DNA of 64,000 bases from Butyrivibrio sp. MC2021 (GTDB lineage Bacteria > Bacillota > Clostridia > Lachnospirales > Lachnospiraceae). The notes under the pieces were generated by a model that was not told the origin of the DNA, did no database searches, and worked only from the letters and a program-made list of their open reading frames with translations. The stretch spans positions 186,001-250,000 of the forward strand of contig NZ_JHXX01000001.1 in NCBI RefSeq assembly GCF_000621605.1, in the 5' to 3' direction. This document shows, one piece after another, positions 33,038-42,073 of this stretch; position 1 is the stretch's first letter, and every line of letters begins with the position of its first letter. Both the position numbers and the translations under genes were made by a program.

Positions 33038-33868
33038 ATGGGAGATAAACTGCGAAATATATACACTCAGTTTCCCGGTGGGAAATATAAGGTTCTCACT
33101 CTTAGCTATGACGACGGCAAAATAGAAGACAGAAGACTTGTTGAAATACTCAACAGATATGGTCTCAAGGCTACTTTCAATGTTAATTCAGGCCTTATAG
33201 ATCAGCATTTTAAGGAGTATTACAAGGAAAGAATTCCCATGTCTGAATATAAAGAGCTGTATAAGGGGCATGAAGTTGCTGTTCACACTGTTACTCATCC
33301 CACGATAGCAAGAAGCCCCAAGGAGCAGATGGTTCGTCAGATCATAGAGGACAGAAGTGCTCTGGAGAAAGTCATGGGCTATACTGTAAGGGGCAGCGCT
33401 TATCCCAACGGCTCCTACAGCGATGAGGTGGTGGATGCTCTTAAGGCCTGCGGCATAAGGTATGCAAGGACTGTCAGATCCACCGGGGATTTTAGCATGC
33501 CGGAGCATTATCTCAGATGGCATCCTACATGTCATCATGATTATCAGGGACTTGAGGATCTGAAAAAGCAGTTCGTTTCTCTTTCTAAATCTCAATATAT
33601 GTATATGTTTTATCTTTGGGGGCACAGTTATGAATTTGAAGTAAACAATAACTGGAATGTCATCGAAGATTTTGCCAAGGATATGGGCGGCAGAGGAGAT
33701 ATCTGGTATGCCACCAATATCGAGATTGTTGATTATCTGGACGCTGCAGGCAGAATGCAGGTGTCCGTCAATGGGGATTTTGCCTATAATCCCAGCGCTG
33801 TCAGCGTTTTCCTTGAGGTGGATAAGAAAACTATCGAATGTAAGCCGGGAGTCACCACAGAGTTGTAA
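33038..33868 (+). CDS. Cytoplasmic NodB-fold polysaccharide deacetylase-like protein
   Basis: 276 residues. The NodB motifs are seen: LSYDDGKIED (metal Asp) near residue 22-31, and HEVAVHTVTHP with the two metal histidines near 80-90. No signal peptide or membrane segment is present, unlike peptidoglycan deacetylases, so the substrate is probably an intracellular or small sugar. The ATG at 33038 with TTGAGG upstream is preferred over TTG at 33026. Eighteen bp after metA. Confidence 0.8.
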   Translation: MGDKLRNIYTQFPGGKYKVLTLSYDDGKIEDRRLVEILNRYGLKATFNVNSGLIDQHFKEYYKERIPMSEYKELYKGHEVAVHTVTHPTIARSPKEQMVRQIIEDRSALEKVMGYTVRGSAYPNGSYSDEVVDALKACGIRYARTVRSTGDFSMPEHYLRWHPTCHHDYQGLEDLKKQFVSLSKSQYMYMFYLWGHSYEFEVNNNWNVIEDFAKDMGGRGDIWYATNIEIVDYLDAAGRMQVSVNGDFAYNPSAVSVFLEVDKKTIECKPGVTTEL

Positions 33869-33933
33869 TTTTCTTTAAAATAAGTTAAAATATATATGTT
33901 AAGTCGTTAACTTTTTTAAAAGGAGACTCACTT

Positions 33934-34416
33934 ATGCCACTTGATATGGAAAATGAAGAGGTTGAAGAAAAGACAACGGAATTAAAGAAAAAACCTACTA
34001 AGAAGACAAAAGAAATGCTTGAAGAAAATGCCAAGCAGATAGAGGAATTGAAGCAGGAGCAGGCTCGTCTTTCAGAAGATCTGTCAAACCTGGATAAGGA
34101 AGATGCGGATCTTGGTGATAAATCTGCTCTGAAGCTCAAGGTAAAGCATAAGAAGTTTGGAGAGGGTGAGATCGTCACACAGGACGGTAAGTATATAGAA
34201 GTTAAGTTTGCGGATGTCGTTAAGAAGTTCGTTCTTCCGGGATGCATTGCCGATAAGTTCCTGGAAGTGGACGACGAGGCTGTGTTCGATTACTATGTAA
34301 AGAGTAACGAGATCCACAAAAAGCGCATGGCTACAGAGCTTAAGATCAAATCCGCTGAATTCGCTGTTCAGCGTCATCAGGATGCTATTGAAAAGCTCAA
34401 TGCCAAACTCAAATAA
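33934..34416 (+). CDS. Coiled-coil protein with a UvrD/PcrA-tail-like module
   Basis: 160 residues. A charged coiled-coil half (about 1-62), then VKHKKFGEGEIVTQDGKYI and VKFADVVKKFVLPGC, which resemble the Tudor-like module at the C-terminus of UvrD/PcrA helicases that contacts RNA polymerase, then a second helix. The resemblance is by eye. SD AAAAGGAG lies 8 bp upstream. It ends at a bidirectional terminator. Function unknown; a transcription-linked role is only a guess. Confidence 0.65.
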   Translation: MPLDMENEEVEEKTTELKKKPTKKTKEMLEENAKQIEELKQEQARLSEDLSNLDKEDADLGDKSALKLKVKHKKFGEGEIVTQDGKYIEVKFADVVKKFVLPGCIADKFLEVDDEAVFDYYVKSNEIHKKRMATELKIKSAEFAVQRHQDAIEKLNAKLK

Positions 34417-34441
34417 CTTCATAATTTTTATTCAAAAAACT

Positions 34442-34471
34442 GGCCGACTGCTATTTGCAGCCGGCCTTTTT
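34442..34471. terminator. Bidirectional terminator between convergent genes
   Basis: GGCCGACTGC (34442-34451) and GCAGCCGGCC (34457-34466) form a 10-bp stem with one mismatch and a TATTT loop. TTTTT follows on the + strand, and an A-run before it (34434-34439) gives Ts on the - strand. Confidence 0.82.
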
Positions 34472-34472
34472 A

Positions 34473-37400
34473 TTATATTGCTTCTTTTATTGTATCAACG
34501 TTCTTCTGTGCGGTAGAGAGCATTAGCTTAATACGATTGAGCTGGTTAACCTCAGATGCACCCGGATCATAATCTATAGCTACAATGTTGCAGCCGGGAT
34601 ACATATGACGCATCTGCTTGATAACACCTTTTCCTACAACGTGATTTGGAAGACAACCGAAAGGCTGTGTACAAACGATGTTACTTGCACCTTCCTTGAT
34701 AAGTTCTACCATCTCACCTGTAAGGAACCATCCTTCACCGGTCTGATTTCCGATGGAAACGATAGGCTCAGCATACTCTACAAGTTTGTAGATGCTTGTT
34801 GGAGGATCAAAGTGCTCACTCTTTTCAAAGGCCTTGGTTGCGCCGCTTCTAAGCTTTTCAATAGCCCAGATGGCAGCCTTCATAAGAGTAGCGGTCTTGG
34901 CGCTTGTTCCCAGCTCTTTTGCCTTATAAATCTGGTTGTAGAAGCAATAGAGCATGAAGTCTATAAGATCGGGAACTACGGCCTCGGCGCCTTCTGCCTC
35001 AAGAAGTTCTACCAGATGGTTATTGGCAGCGGGAGCGAATTTTACAAGGATTTCTCCGACAACTCCGACTCTGGGCTTGATCTCATCTGTGATTTCGATC
35101 TTATCAAAGTCCTCGATGATCTCTTTGCAAAGCTTCTGGAACTTGAAGAAACTCATATGCTTGGCTGTAACGAATTCCTTTACAGGACCCATCCATTTCT
35201 CATGGCAGGCATCTACAGAACCCTTAACCTTCTCGTAAGGTCTCATGCGGTATACGCATCTCATGAATACATCACCGAAGATAGCTCCGTAAGCAGCTCT
35301 TTCAAGCATCTCAAAGTTGATATGGAATCCGGGGTTACTCTCAAGCTTGGAAAGGTTAAGAGAAACAACAGGAATCTGCTCCATGCCGGCTTTCTTAAGT
35401 GCTCTTCTGATGAATCCCACATAGTTGGTAGCACGGCATCCGCCTCCGGTCTGGGACATGATGACAGCGGTGCGATTAAGATCATATTTGCCTGAAAGAA
35501 GCTCATCCATGATCTGACCAACAACCCAGAGGGAAGGATAGCATGCATCATTATTTACGTACTTAAGTCCCATGTCGATGGCATGTCTGTTGTCATTCTG
35601 CATTACTACAAAATTGTAACCGCAGGCTGCAAAGGCGGGCTCTAAAATATCAAAGTGAATAGGAGACATCTGAGGGCAGAGAAGAGTGTAGTTCTTTCTC
35701 ATATCCTCTGTGAAAAGTACTCTGTTATTGGCACTGGAATTGATATGTCTCACTTTGTTCTTCTGTTTACGAACTCTGATGGCTGCAAGAAGAGAACGAA
35801 CTCGAATTCTTGCGCTGCCAAGATTATTAACTTCGTCGATCTTAAGGCAGGTATAGATCTTGTCGGAGCCAGAAAGGATATCATTGACCTGATCTGTGGT
35901 TACAGCATCAAGACCGCAGCCGAAGGAGTTAAGCTGGATGAGATCCAGATCTTCTCTGGTTCTTACAAAGCTTGCAGCGGCATAAAGTCTTGAGTGATAC
36001 ATCCACTGGTCTGATACTATAAGAGGTCTCTCAGGATTTCCAAGGTGTGAAACGGAATCCTCTGTAAGGACTGCAACACCGTAGGAACAGATCATGTCAG
36101 GGATACCGTGGTTGATCTCGGGATCCACGTGATAAGGTCTTCCTGCAAGGACGATACCGTGTCTGCCATTTTCCTCCATCCATTTAAGGGTTTCTTCACC
36201 CTTGTCGCGAATATCCTGTCTTGCCTTAGCCATTTCATCCCAGCCGTCTTTAGCTGCCTTGATGACCTGATCCGCAGGGATTTCTGCGAACTCTTTTACC
36301 AAAGCCTTGGTAGCTGTGTCGAGACTTGTGAAGGCCATGAAAGGATTGCGAAGCTTGGCCTTGCCGTCAGTGATCGACTCAACATTGTTCTTAATATTCT
36401 CAGAATATGATGTAACAATAGGGCAGTTATAATGGTTGGTTGCACCTTCTACCTCTTCGCGCTCATAGAAAAGACCGGGATAGAAGATAAAATCAACATT
36501 CTGTCTGATAAGCCATTCCACATGTCCGTGTGAGATCTTGGCAGGATAGCACTCAGATTCACTGGGAATGGATTCGATTCCGAGCTCATAGATCTGATGA
36601 GTTGATCTGGGTGAAAGCACAACTCTGTATCCGAGTTTTGTAAAGAAGGTAAACCAGAAAGGATAGTTCTCGTAGAAATTAAGAACTCTTGGTATACCAA
36701 CTGTACCTCTGTAGGCCTTATCGGCGGAAAGAGGCTCATAACCGAATATTCTCTTATACTTATAATCAAAGAGGTTAGGGATATTGTCGGCATTCTTAAC
36801 CTTACCGATACCTCTTTCACATCTGTTTCCTGAAATGTGCTGACGACCACCGGTGAATTTGTTAACTGTGAGTCTGCAGTGGTTGGTGCAGCCCTGGCAG
36901 GTTGTCATGCTGGTTGTATACTCAAGGGCATTGATCTGGTCAATGGAGAGCATTGTTGTCTTGTAATCATCGGTTTCGCTGAATCTGTCTCTTGCAATGA
37001 GAGCAGCACCGAAAGCGCCCATGATTCCTGCGATGTCAGGACGGATTGCCTCAGCTCCGGAGATGATCTCGAAGGCTCTGAGAACCGCATCATTGTAGAA
37101 AGTACCACCCTGAACAACTATGTGCTCACCAAGATCTTTGGCATCTGATACCTTGATAACCTTAAAGAGAGCGTTTTTGATTACTGAATAAGCAAGTCCT
37201 GAAGAAATATCAGCCACATCGGCGCCTTCCTTCTGGGCCTGTTTTACTCTTGAATTCATAAATACTGTACATCTTGTGCCAAGATCCACAGGGGACTTAG
37301 CATAGAGAGCAACCTTGGCAAAGTCCTGTACAGAGTAGTCCAAAGACTTGGCAAAGGTTTCTATAAAGGAACCGCATCCTGAAGAGCAGGCTTCGTTGAG

Positions 37401-38723
37401 CTGAACAGAGTCAACAGAGCCGTTCTTAATATGGATACATTTCATGTCCTGGCCGCCGATATCAAGGATGCAGTCAACCTCAGGGTCAAAGAATGCTGCT
37501 GCATTGTAGTGGGCGATGGTCTCAACTTCTCCGTCATCAAGCACAAGAGCTGACTTAAGAAGGGCTTCGCCGTAACCGGTTGAGCAGGCTCTGGCAATTC
37601 TGACTCCTTCGGGCATCAGCTTATAAATCTCCTGAATAGAAGAGATAGCAGTCTTTAAAGGGCTTCCGTTGTTGCTTGAATAGAAGGAGTAGAGAAGATC
37701 ACCGTCTTCACTGATAAGAGCGCACTTTGTAGTGGTGGAACCGGCGTCTATTCCAAGGAAAGCATTGCCCTTGTAGTCATCAAGCTTTTTGGTCTTGACC
37801 TTGTACTGGGACTGTCTTGTCTTGAAATTGTTATAATCATCCTCATTTACAAAAAGAGGATCAAGTCTTGAAACCTCAGCATCCATCACGATTTTGTGAG
37901 AGAGCTTGCCGATCATCTCATCCATGCTGTAGCTGGTTTCTTCCTTGGCGTTAAGGGCAGAACCGATAGCTGCAAAAAGATGAGAGTTGTCGGTGTCAAT
38001 TGTGTGCTCCTCATCGAGATTGAGAGTTCTGATAAATGCAGCCTTGAGCTGATCAAGGAAGTGGAGAGGACCACCAAGGAAAGCAATATGTCCTCTGATA
38101 GGCTTACCGCAGGCAAGACCTGAAATAGTCTGATTAACAACAGCCTGGAAAATTGATGCTGCCAGATCTTCCTTGGTGGCACCTTCATTGATAAGGGGCT
38201 GAATATCAGACTTGGCAAATACACCGCAGCGAGCGGCGATGGTATATAAAGAATTATAATTTTTGGCATACTCATTAAGACCGGATGCATCAGTCTGCAA
38301 AAGAGCTGCCATCTGATCTATAAATGAACCTGTACCACCGGCACAGATACCGTTCATACGCTGTTCAACATTGCCGCCTTCAAAATAGATTATCTTGGCA
38401 TCTTCTCCACCAAGCTCGATGGCAACGTCAGTTTTGGGAGCCAGAACTTTAAGAGAAGTAGAAACTGCGATAACCTCCTGAACAAAAGGCACTTCAAGGT
38501 GCTTGGCCAATGTCAGTCCGCCGGAACCTGTTATTACAGGGTGCAGAATAATATTGCCTGAAACCTTGCCGGCTTCCTGTAAAAGCTCTGCCAGAGTCTC
38601 CTGAATGTTGGCAAAATGTCTTTTGTAGTCGGAAAAAACAATGTTTCTGTTGCTGTCAAGAAGCGCAATTTTGACAGTTGTTGATCCGATATCAATACCT
38701 AATGTGTAATCCTTTGAAATCAT
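34473..38723 (-). CDS. Giant 2-hydroxyacyl-CoA dehydratase activase-related protein (two ASKHA domains, DUF2229)
   Basis: 1416 residues. Two tandem BadF/HgdC-type ATPase domains: the first from LGIDIGSTTVKIALLD (about residue 7) with CAGGTGSF and RCGVF, the second from LGIDAGSTTTKCALIS (about 323) with CSSGCGSF and RCTVF. Each has the two cysteines that hold the bridging [4Fe-4S] cluster in HgdC. A DUF2229 region follows (about 645-860, NYPFWFTFFTKLGYRV, SECYPAKISHG) and a C-terminal HgdB-like part (about 985-1400, TGGGCRATNYV). The start at 38723 has GAGG six bases upstream; an ATG at 38783 would add 20 residues. The family exists in many Clostridia, but its reaction is not established. Confidence 0.85.
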   Translation of the reverse strand: MISKDYTLGIDIGSTTVKIALLDSNRNIVFSDYKRHFANIQETLAELLQEAGKVSGNIILHPVITGSGGLTLAKHLEVPFVQEVIAVSTSLKVLAPKTDVAIELGGEDAKIIYFEGGNVEQRMNGICAGGTGSFIDQMAALLQTDASGLNEYAKNYNSLYTIAARCGVFAKSDIQPLINEGATKEDLAASIFQAVVNQTISGLACGKPIRGHIAFLGGPLHFLDQLKAAFIRTLNLDEEHTIDTDNSHLFAAIGSALNAKEETSYSMDEMIGKLSHKIVMDAEVSRLDPLFVNEDDYNNFKTRQSQYKVKTKKLDDYKGNAFLGIDAGSTTTKCALISEDGDLLYSFYSSNNGSPLKTAISSIQEIYKLMPEGVRIARACSTGYGEALLKSALVLDDGEVETIAHYNAAAFFDPEVDCILDIGGQDMKCIHIKNGSVDSVQLNEACSSGCGSFIETFAKSLDYSVQDFAKVALYAKSPVDLGTRCTVFMNSRVKQAQKEGADVADISSGLAYSVIKNALFKVIKVSDAKDLGEHIVVQGGTFYNDAVLRAFEIISGAEAIRPDIAGIMGAFGAALIARDRFSETDDYKTTMLSIDQINALEYTTSMTTCQGCTNHCRLTVNKFTGGRQHISGNRCERGIGKVKNADNIPNLFDYKYKRIFGYEPLSADKAYRGTVGIPRVLNFYENYPFWFTFFTKLGYRVVLSPRSTHQIYELGIESIPSESECYPAKISHGHVEWLIRQNVDFIFYPGLFYEREEVEGATNHYNCPIVTSYSENIKNNVESITDGKAKLRNPFMAFTSLDTATKALVKEFAEIPADQVIKAAKDGWDEMAKARQDIRDKGEETLKWMEENGRHGIVLAGRPYHVDPEINHGIPDMICSYGVAVLTEDSVSHLGNPERPLIVSDQWMYHSRLYAAASFVRTREDLDLIQLNSFGCGLDAVTTDQVNDILSGSDKIYTCLKIDEVNNLGSARIRVRSLLAAIRVRKQKNKVRHINSSANNRVLFTEDMRKNYTLLCPQMSPIHFDILEPAFAACGYNFVVMQNDNRHAIDMGLKYVNNDACYPSLWVVGQIMDELLSGKYDLNRTAVIMSQTGGGCRATNYVGFIRRALKKAGMEQIPVVSLNLSKLESNPGFHINFEMLERAAYGAIFGDVFMRCVYRMRPYEKVKGSVDACHEKWMGPVKEFVTAKHMSFFKFQKLCKEIIEDFDKIEITDEIKPRVGVVGEILVKFAPAANNHLVELLEAEGAEAVVPDLIDFMLYCFYNQIYKAKELGTSAKTATLMKAAIWAIEKLRSGATKAFEKSEHFDPPTSIYKLVEYAEPIVSIGNQTGEGWFLTGEMVELIKEGASNIVCTQPFGCLPNHVVGKGVIKQMRHMYPGCNIVAIDYDPGASEVNQLNRIKLMLSTAQKNVDTIKEAI

Positions 38724-38791
38724 ATTAAACCTCATATTTAAGTTTAACCTTATAATAAGAAATAATAAGGTCAAAAATGACAATCTATATG

Positions 38792-38820
38792 ATTATAATG
38801 CAGGGAACATTAAAAATCAA
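38792..38820 (-). promoter_or_regulatory. Promoter of the activase gene
   Basis: On the - strand TTGATT (38820-38815), 17 bp, perfect TATAAT (38797-38792). The leader to the ATG at 38723 is about 60 nt. Confidence 0.65.
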
Positions 38821-38830
38821 TGAACATAAA

Positions 38831-38858
38831 TTGCACAAAATCTAAAATGTGGTATGAT
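38831..38858 (+). promoter_or_regulatory. Promoter of the sensor-like gene
   Basis: TTGCAC at 38831-38836, 16 bp, TATGAT at 38853-38858, 34 bp before the ATG at 38893. It is divergent from the activase promoter, about 10 bp apart, so a shared regulator is possible. Confidence 0.55.
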
Positions 38859-38892
38859 GGGAAGGTAAAGTTTTGTGAGGGGAAAATTTAAA

Positions 38893-41166
38893 ATGTTGAA
38901 AAAGTTTAGGTATTATTTTTCTATAATACTTTTGTGTGTGGCCTTTTGCACTGATTTTTTCGCACTGTCCGTAGATGCTGCACCTGAAAATGTGCCCAAG
39001 ACTGTTAAGGTTGGATACTATCAGAATGAAGTATTTGAAGATGGTGCTTACGAAGGGGCTGTAAAAAAGGGCTATGCCTATGAATATTATCGTAAGTTGG
39101 CTGAATATACCGGATGGAATTATGAATATGTCTATGGGGATTTCGTAACTATTTACAATATGCTTCTTGCAGGAGAAGTGGATCTGGTTGCAGGTCTTGC
39201 CTATACCCATGATCGTTCTTCTCTTATTTATTATCCAGCAAGGCCCATGGGCTTTGAGAACTATTTCCTGGTAAAACATGATGACGATGAATCCATAACC
39301 CTAGATTCAAGGACTCTTACCGGAAGAACAATAGGTGTTCTCAATTCTGCTATTGTAGATATTATTAAGGGCTTTCTGGATGACAAAAAGATCAATGCCA
39401 AGATCATTGCTTACAATGATTATGAGAGGCTTCTATCTGCTTTTGACAGAAAAGAAGTGGATGTTATCGCTGCAGAAGCTGACGGAATCTATGACAGGCA
39501 TCATGCGGAAGTTCTTTATTCTTTCGGTGAAAATGATTACTATCTCTGTGTAAATAAGAACAGACCGGATCTTTTGAGAAAGCTAAACGAAGCACAGAAT
39601 CAGCTTTATGCTGATAATCCTGATTATATCGGCAGCCTTCGTAACAAGTACTATTCATCAACGCTGACCAGTAGAGCATTTAATAAATCAGAGGTTGAAT
39701 GGCTTGCCAATAACAAGAGGATCATCATTGGATATCTGAATGATTATCTTCCTTACAGCGATACTGATGAAAACGGGAAACCTACCGGAATTATTGCAGA
39801 TATTTTTCCTTATCTTTTCAAGCAACTGGGTATCAACTCATTGAGTTTTGTGTATAAATCCTACAACAGCTATGGTGAGATGATCAGTGCTATCGGTAAC
39901 GGGGAGATTGATGTTGCTTTTCCTGTGGGCGGCGGACTTTTTTACTCCGAAGAGGATGGAATCCTGATAACTGAGCCTGTTATATCGGCAGTGACGGATC
40001 TTGTTTATAATGAAAAACGTCCGGATGATGGTTCCATAGAGTTTGCTGTTAACGAAAAGAATAAGCTTCAGTATTATTACATCAAAAATAATTATCCAAA
40101 TTCAACGGTCAAAGAGTATCAGACTCTTACGGACTGCCTTAAAGCTGTTTCCGACGGAGAAGTTTCTTATACAACTCTTAACGGATTAAGGACCAGTTCT
40201 GTAATTAAGAGCTTTGATAATGAAGACCTTTCCTTCATTCAGCTCAGTTACAAGGATGACAGTTGTTTCGGAGTAAAAATCGGTAATAACGGTCTGCTTA
40301 TGCTGCTTAACCGCGGAATAAATGTTATTGGACAGGACTATGCCCAGAACATGGTTTTCAGGTATAATCAGAGCCTTAATACAATAACACTTAAGGATAT
40401 CATCAAAAAATACTATTGGGTTATTTACATCCTTGTTTTTGCCATTGCCTTTAGTATCATGCTTGGACTTATCAGAGACATAAGACTTAGCAAAAAAAGG
40501 ATCGCAGAAAAAGAAAAGCTCCAGATAGAACTGGAAAAGGCCAACCATCAGAAATTTGTATTTGTGAATAAAATGGCCAACTATATGAGTGATCCTCTGA
40601 GAGGCCTTTCTGAACTTATTGATGTTGCCAAGAGAACAAAGGATTCCGATAAAATCAAAGATTATCTTGATGGCATGGATTCCTATACCAATGAACTTGG
40701 CGCAGTTATCAATAATATCCTCAATATGAGCAGACTTGAAAGTGGTCAGATTCAGATTGAGGATAAGATAGCATCACCTGTTTTCAAGGGGAAGAGGCTT
40801 CTTATAGTAGAAGATTCAATACAGAACAAGATGGTTACCGGCAAGATCCTCAAGAAATTCGGTTTTGAGATTCAATGCGCCAACGACGGAGAAGATGCCT
40901 TTGAGAAGCTGGAAGCAGCGCCCGGAGGATACTTTGATGCAATAATTATGGATACGGAGCATTGTAAAAAAGCTGATTTCGAGGCTATTGACAAGATTAG
41001 ACATCTTTATAATGATGAGAAGGCCAATATTCCTATTGTTGCCATAACATCAGTAAATGCAGATGAAAACAGCGAAACCTTTGGTGATATTCATACACCT
41101 TTTTATTTCTCGAAGCCCTATGATATAAAAGAAATGGTTTCGGTTTTTGCCAGAATTTTTAAGTAA
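38893..41166 (+). CDS. Degenerate hybrid sensor: two solute-binding domains, membrane segment, receiver, no kinase domain
   Basis: 757 residues. Signal/anchor segment (about 6-27), two periplasmic-binding (SBP_bac_3-like) domains (about 32-265 and 270-490), a membrane segment (YWVIYILVFAIAFSIMLGLI, about 510), a dimerisation-like helix pair (about 540-625) and a receiver (about 630-757). The H-box position reads KMANYMSDPLRGL, so the phospho-His is replaced, and the HATPase domain is missing. The receiver keeps the acidic pair (IVEDS), phospho-Asp (IIMDTEH), Thr and Lys (FSKPYD). Start at 38893 is set by GAGGGG 12 bp upstream. It probably senses a small ligand and is phosphorylated by another kinase or not at all. 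Confidence 0.8.
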   Translation: MLKKFRYYFSIILLCVAFCTDFFALSVDAAPENVPKTVKVGYYQNEVFEDGAYEGAVKKGYAYEYYRKLAEYTGWNYEYVYGDFVTIYNMLLAGEVDLVAGLAYTHDRSSLIYYPARPMGFENYFLVKHDDDESITLDSRTLTGRTIGVLNSAIVDIIKGFLDDKKINAKIIAYNDYERLLSAFDRKEVDVIAAEADGIYDRHHAEVLYSFGENDYYLCVNKNRPDLLRKLNEAQNQLYADNPDYIGSLRNKYYSSTLTSRAFNKSEVEWLANNKRIIIGYLNDYLPYSDTDENGKPTGIIADIFPYLFKQLGINSLSFVYKSYNSYGEMISAIGNGEIDVAFPVGGGLFYSEEDGILITEPVISAVTDLVYNEKRPDDGSIEFAVNEKNKLQYYYIKNNYPNSTVKEYQTLTDCLKAVSDGEVSYTTLNGLRTSSVIKSFDNEDLSFIQLSYKDDSCFGVKIGNNGLLMLLNRGINVIGQDYAQNMVFRYNQSLNTITLKDIIKKYYWVIYILVFAIAFSIMLGLIRDIRLSKKRIAEKEKLQIELEKANHQKFVFVNKMANYMSDPLRGLSELIDVAKRTKDSDKIKDYLDGMDSYTNELGAVINNILNMSRLESGQIQIEDKIASPVFKGKRLLIVEDSIQNKMVTGKILKKFGFEIQCANDGEDAFEKLEAAPGGYFDAIIMDTEHCKKADFEAIDKIRHLYNDEKANIPIVAITSVNADENSETFGDIHTPFYFSKPYDIKEMVSVFARIFK

Positions 41167-41180
41167 TACGAGGTAATGAG

Positions 41181-42050
41181 ATGAACAGTTTTATGAATAA
41201 ACTTGAGAGGAATTTCGGCAGATATGCCATTCCCAATCTTACAATGTACATTATCGGGCTCTATGTTATCGGCTATGTATTAGAGCTGGTTTCCATCAGA
41301 TACAACATGATCCCGCTTCTTACGCTGAATCCAATACTGATATTTAAGGGACAGATATGGCGTCTTGTATCCTGGGTTCTTATTCCGCCTACGGGGGTCA
41401 GTATTCTAACTATTATTACACTGATCTTTTATTATTTTGTAGGTAATAACATGGAGAGGACCATGGGAACCTTCAGATACAATGTCTTTGTATTTGGAGG
41501 AATGATCCTTATGATTATCGGTGCATTTCTTGCTTATGGAACCTTTCTTCTTGTTGATCCGGAGAATGCAGCTCAGATTGTTACTGATTATGCCAGTGTT
41601 TTCAGCACTTATTATCTGCAGCAGATGGTATTTCTCGCTTTTGCTATTTGTTATCCTGAAGTTCAGATTCTTTTGATGTTTATTATTCCAATCAAGGTAA
41701 AATGGCTTGGAATAGCTTATGGTGTAATTTTGTTATATTCATGTTTGCAAGGACTTATGGTAGGAAATTTCTGCGTATTCTTTGCAATCGGATCGCAGCT
41801 CCTTAATCTGTTCCTCTTTTATGTGCAGACCGGAAGATTATCCAGGTTCAAACCCAAGGATGTTAAGAGAAGACATGATTTCAGCAGAAATGTGAAGATG
41901 GCCCCCAGAGGAATTACAAGACATAAATGCGCAGTTTGCGGCAGAACAGAAGAGACCAATCCGGAACTGGAATTCAGATTCTGTTCAAAATGTAACGGCA
42001 ACTATGAATATTGCCAGGAGCACCTTTTTACACACCAGCATATAAAATAA
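41181..42050 (+). CDS. Rhomboid-like membrane protein with C-terminal zinc ribbon
   Basis: 289 residues. About six membrane segments with rhomboid-like landmarks (KGQIWRLVSWVLIPP, NNMERTMGTFRYNVFVFGG), but no GxSG serine motif and no membrane His, so no serine protease activity is expected. A basic stretch follows, then a Cys/His cluster (HKCAVCGRTEE ... FRFCSKCNGNYEYCQEHLFTHQH, with the key C and H residues at about 251-287) that looks like a zinc ribbon on the cytoplasmic side. Fourteen bp after the sensor-like gene and 23 bp before the sigma-like gene. Confidence 0.72.
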   Translation: MNSFMNKLERNFGRYAIPNLTMYIIGLYVIGYVLELVSIRYNMIPLLTLNPILIFKGQIWRLVSWVLIPPTGVSILTIITLIFYYFVGNNMERTMGTFRYNVFVFGGMILMIIGAFLAYGTFLLVDPENAAQIVTDYASVFSTYYLQQMVFLAFAICYPEVQILLMFIIPIKVKWLGIAYGVILLYSCLQGLMVGNFCVFFAIGSQLLNLFLFYVQTGRLSRFKPKDVKRRHDFSRNVKMAPRGITRHKCAVCGRTEETNPELEFRFCSKCNGNYEYCQEHLFTHQHIK

Positions 42051-42073
42051 ACAATCGGAGAATTTGAGAGATA

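Noticed and set aside
33898..33917. GTTAA-GTCG-TTAAC followed by six Ts, after the deacetylase gene
   Set aside because: The stem is only five AT-rich base pairs, too weak for a confident terminator call, and the next SD lies within a few bases.
34605..35495. 296-codon open frame on the + strand inside the activase gene
   Set aside because: It is antisense to a well-supported family protein, has no SD and no recognisable motif. Long mirror frames are common opposite Lys/Glu-rich coding sequence.
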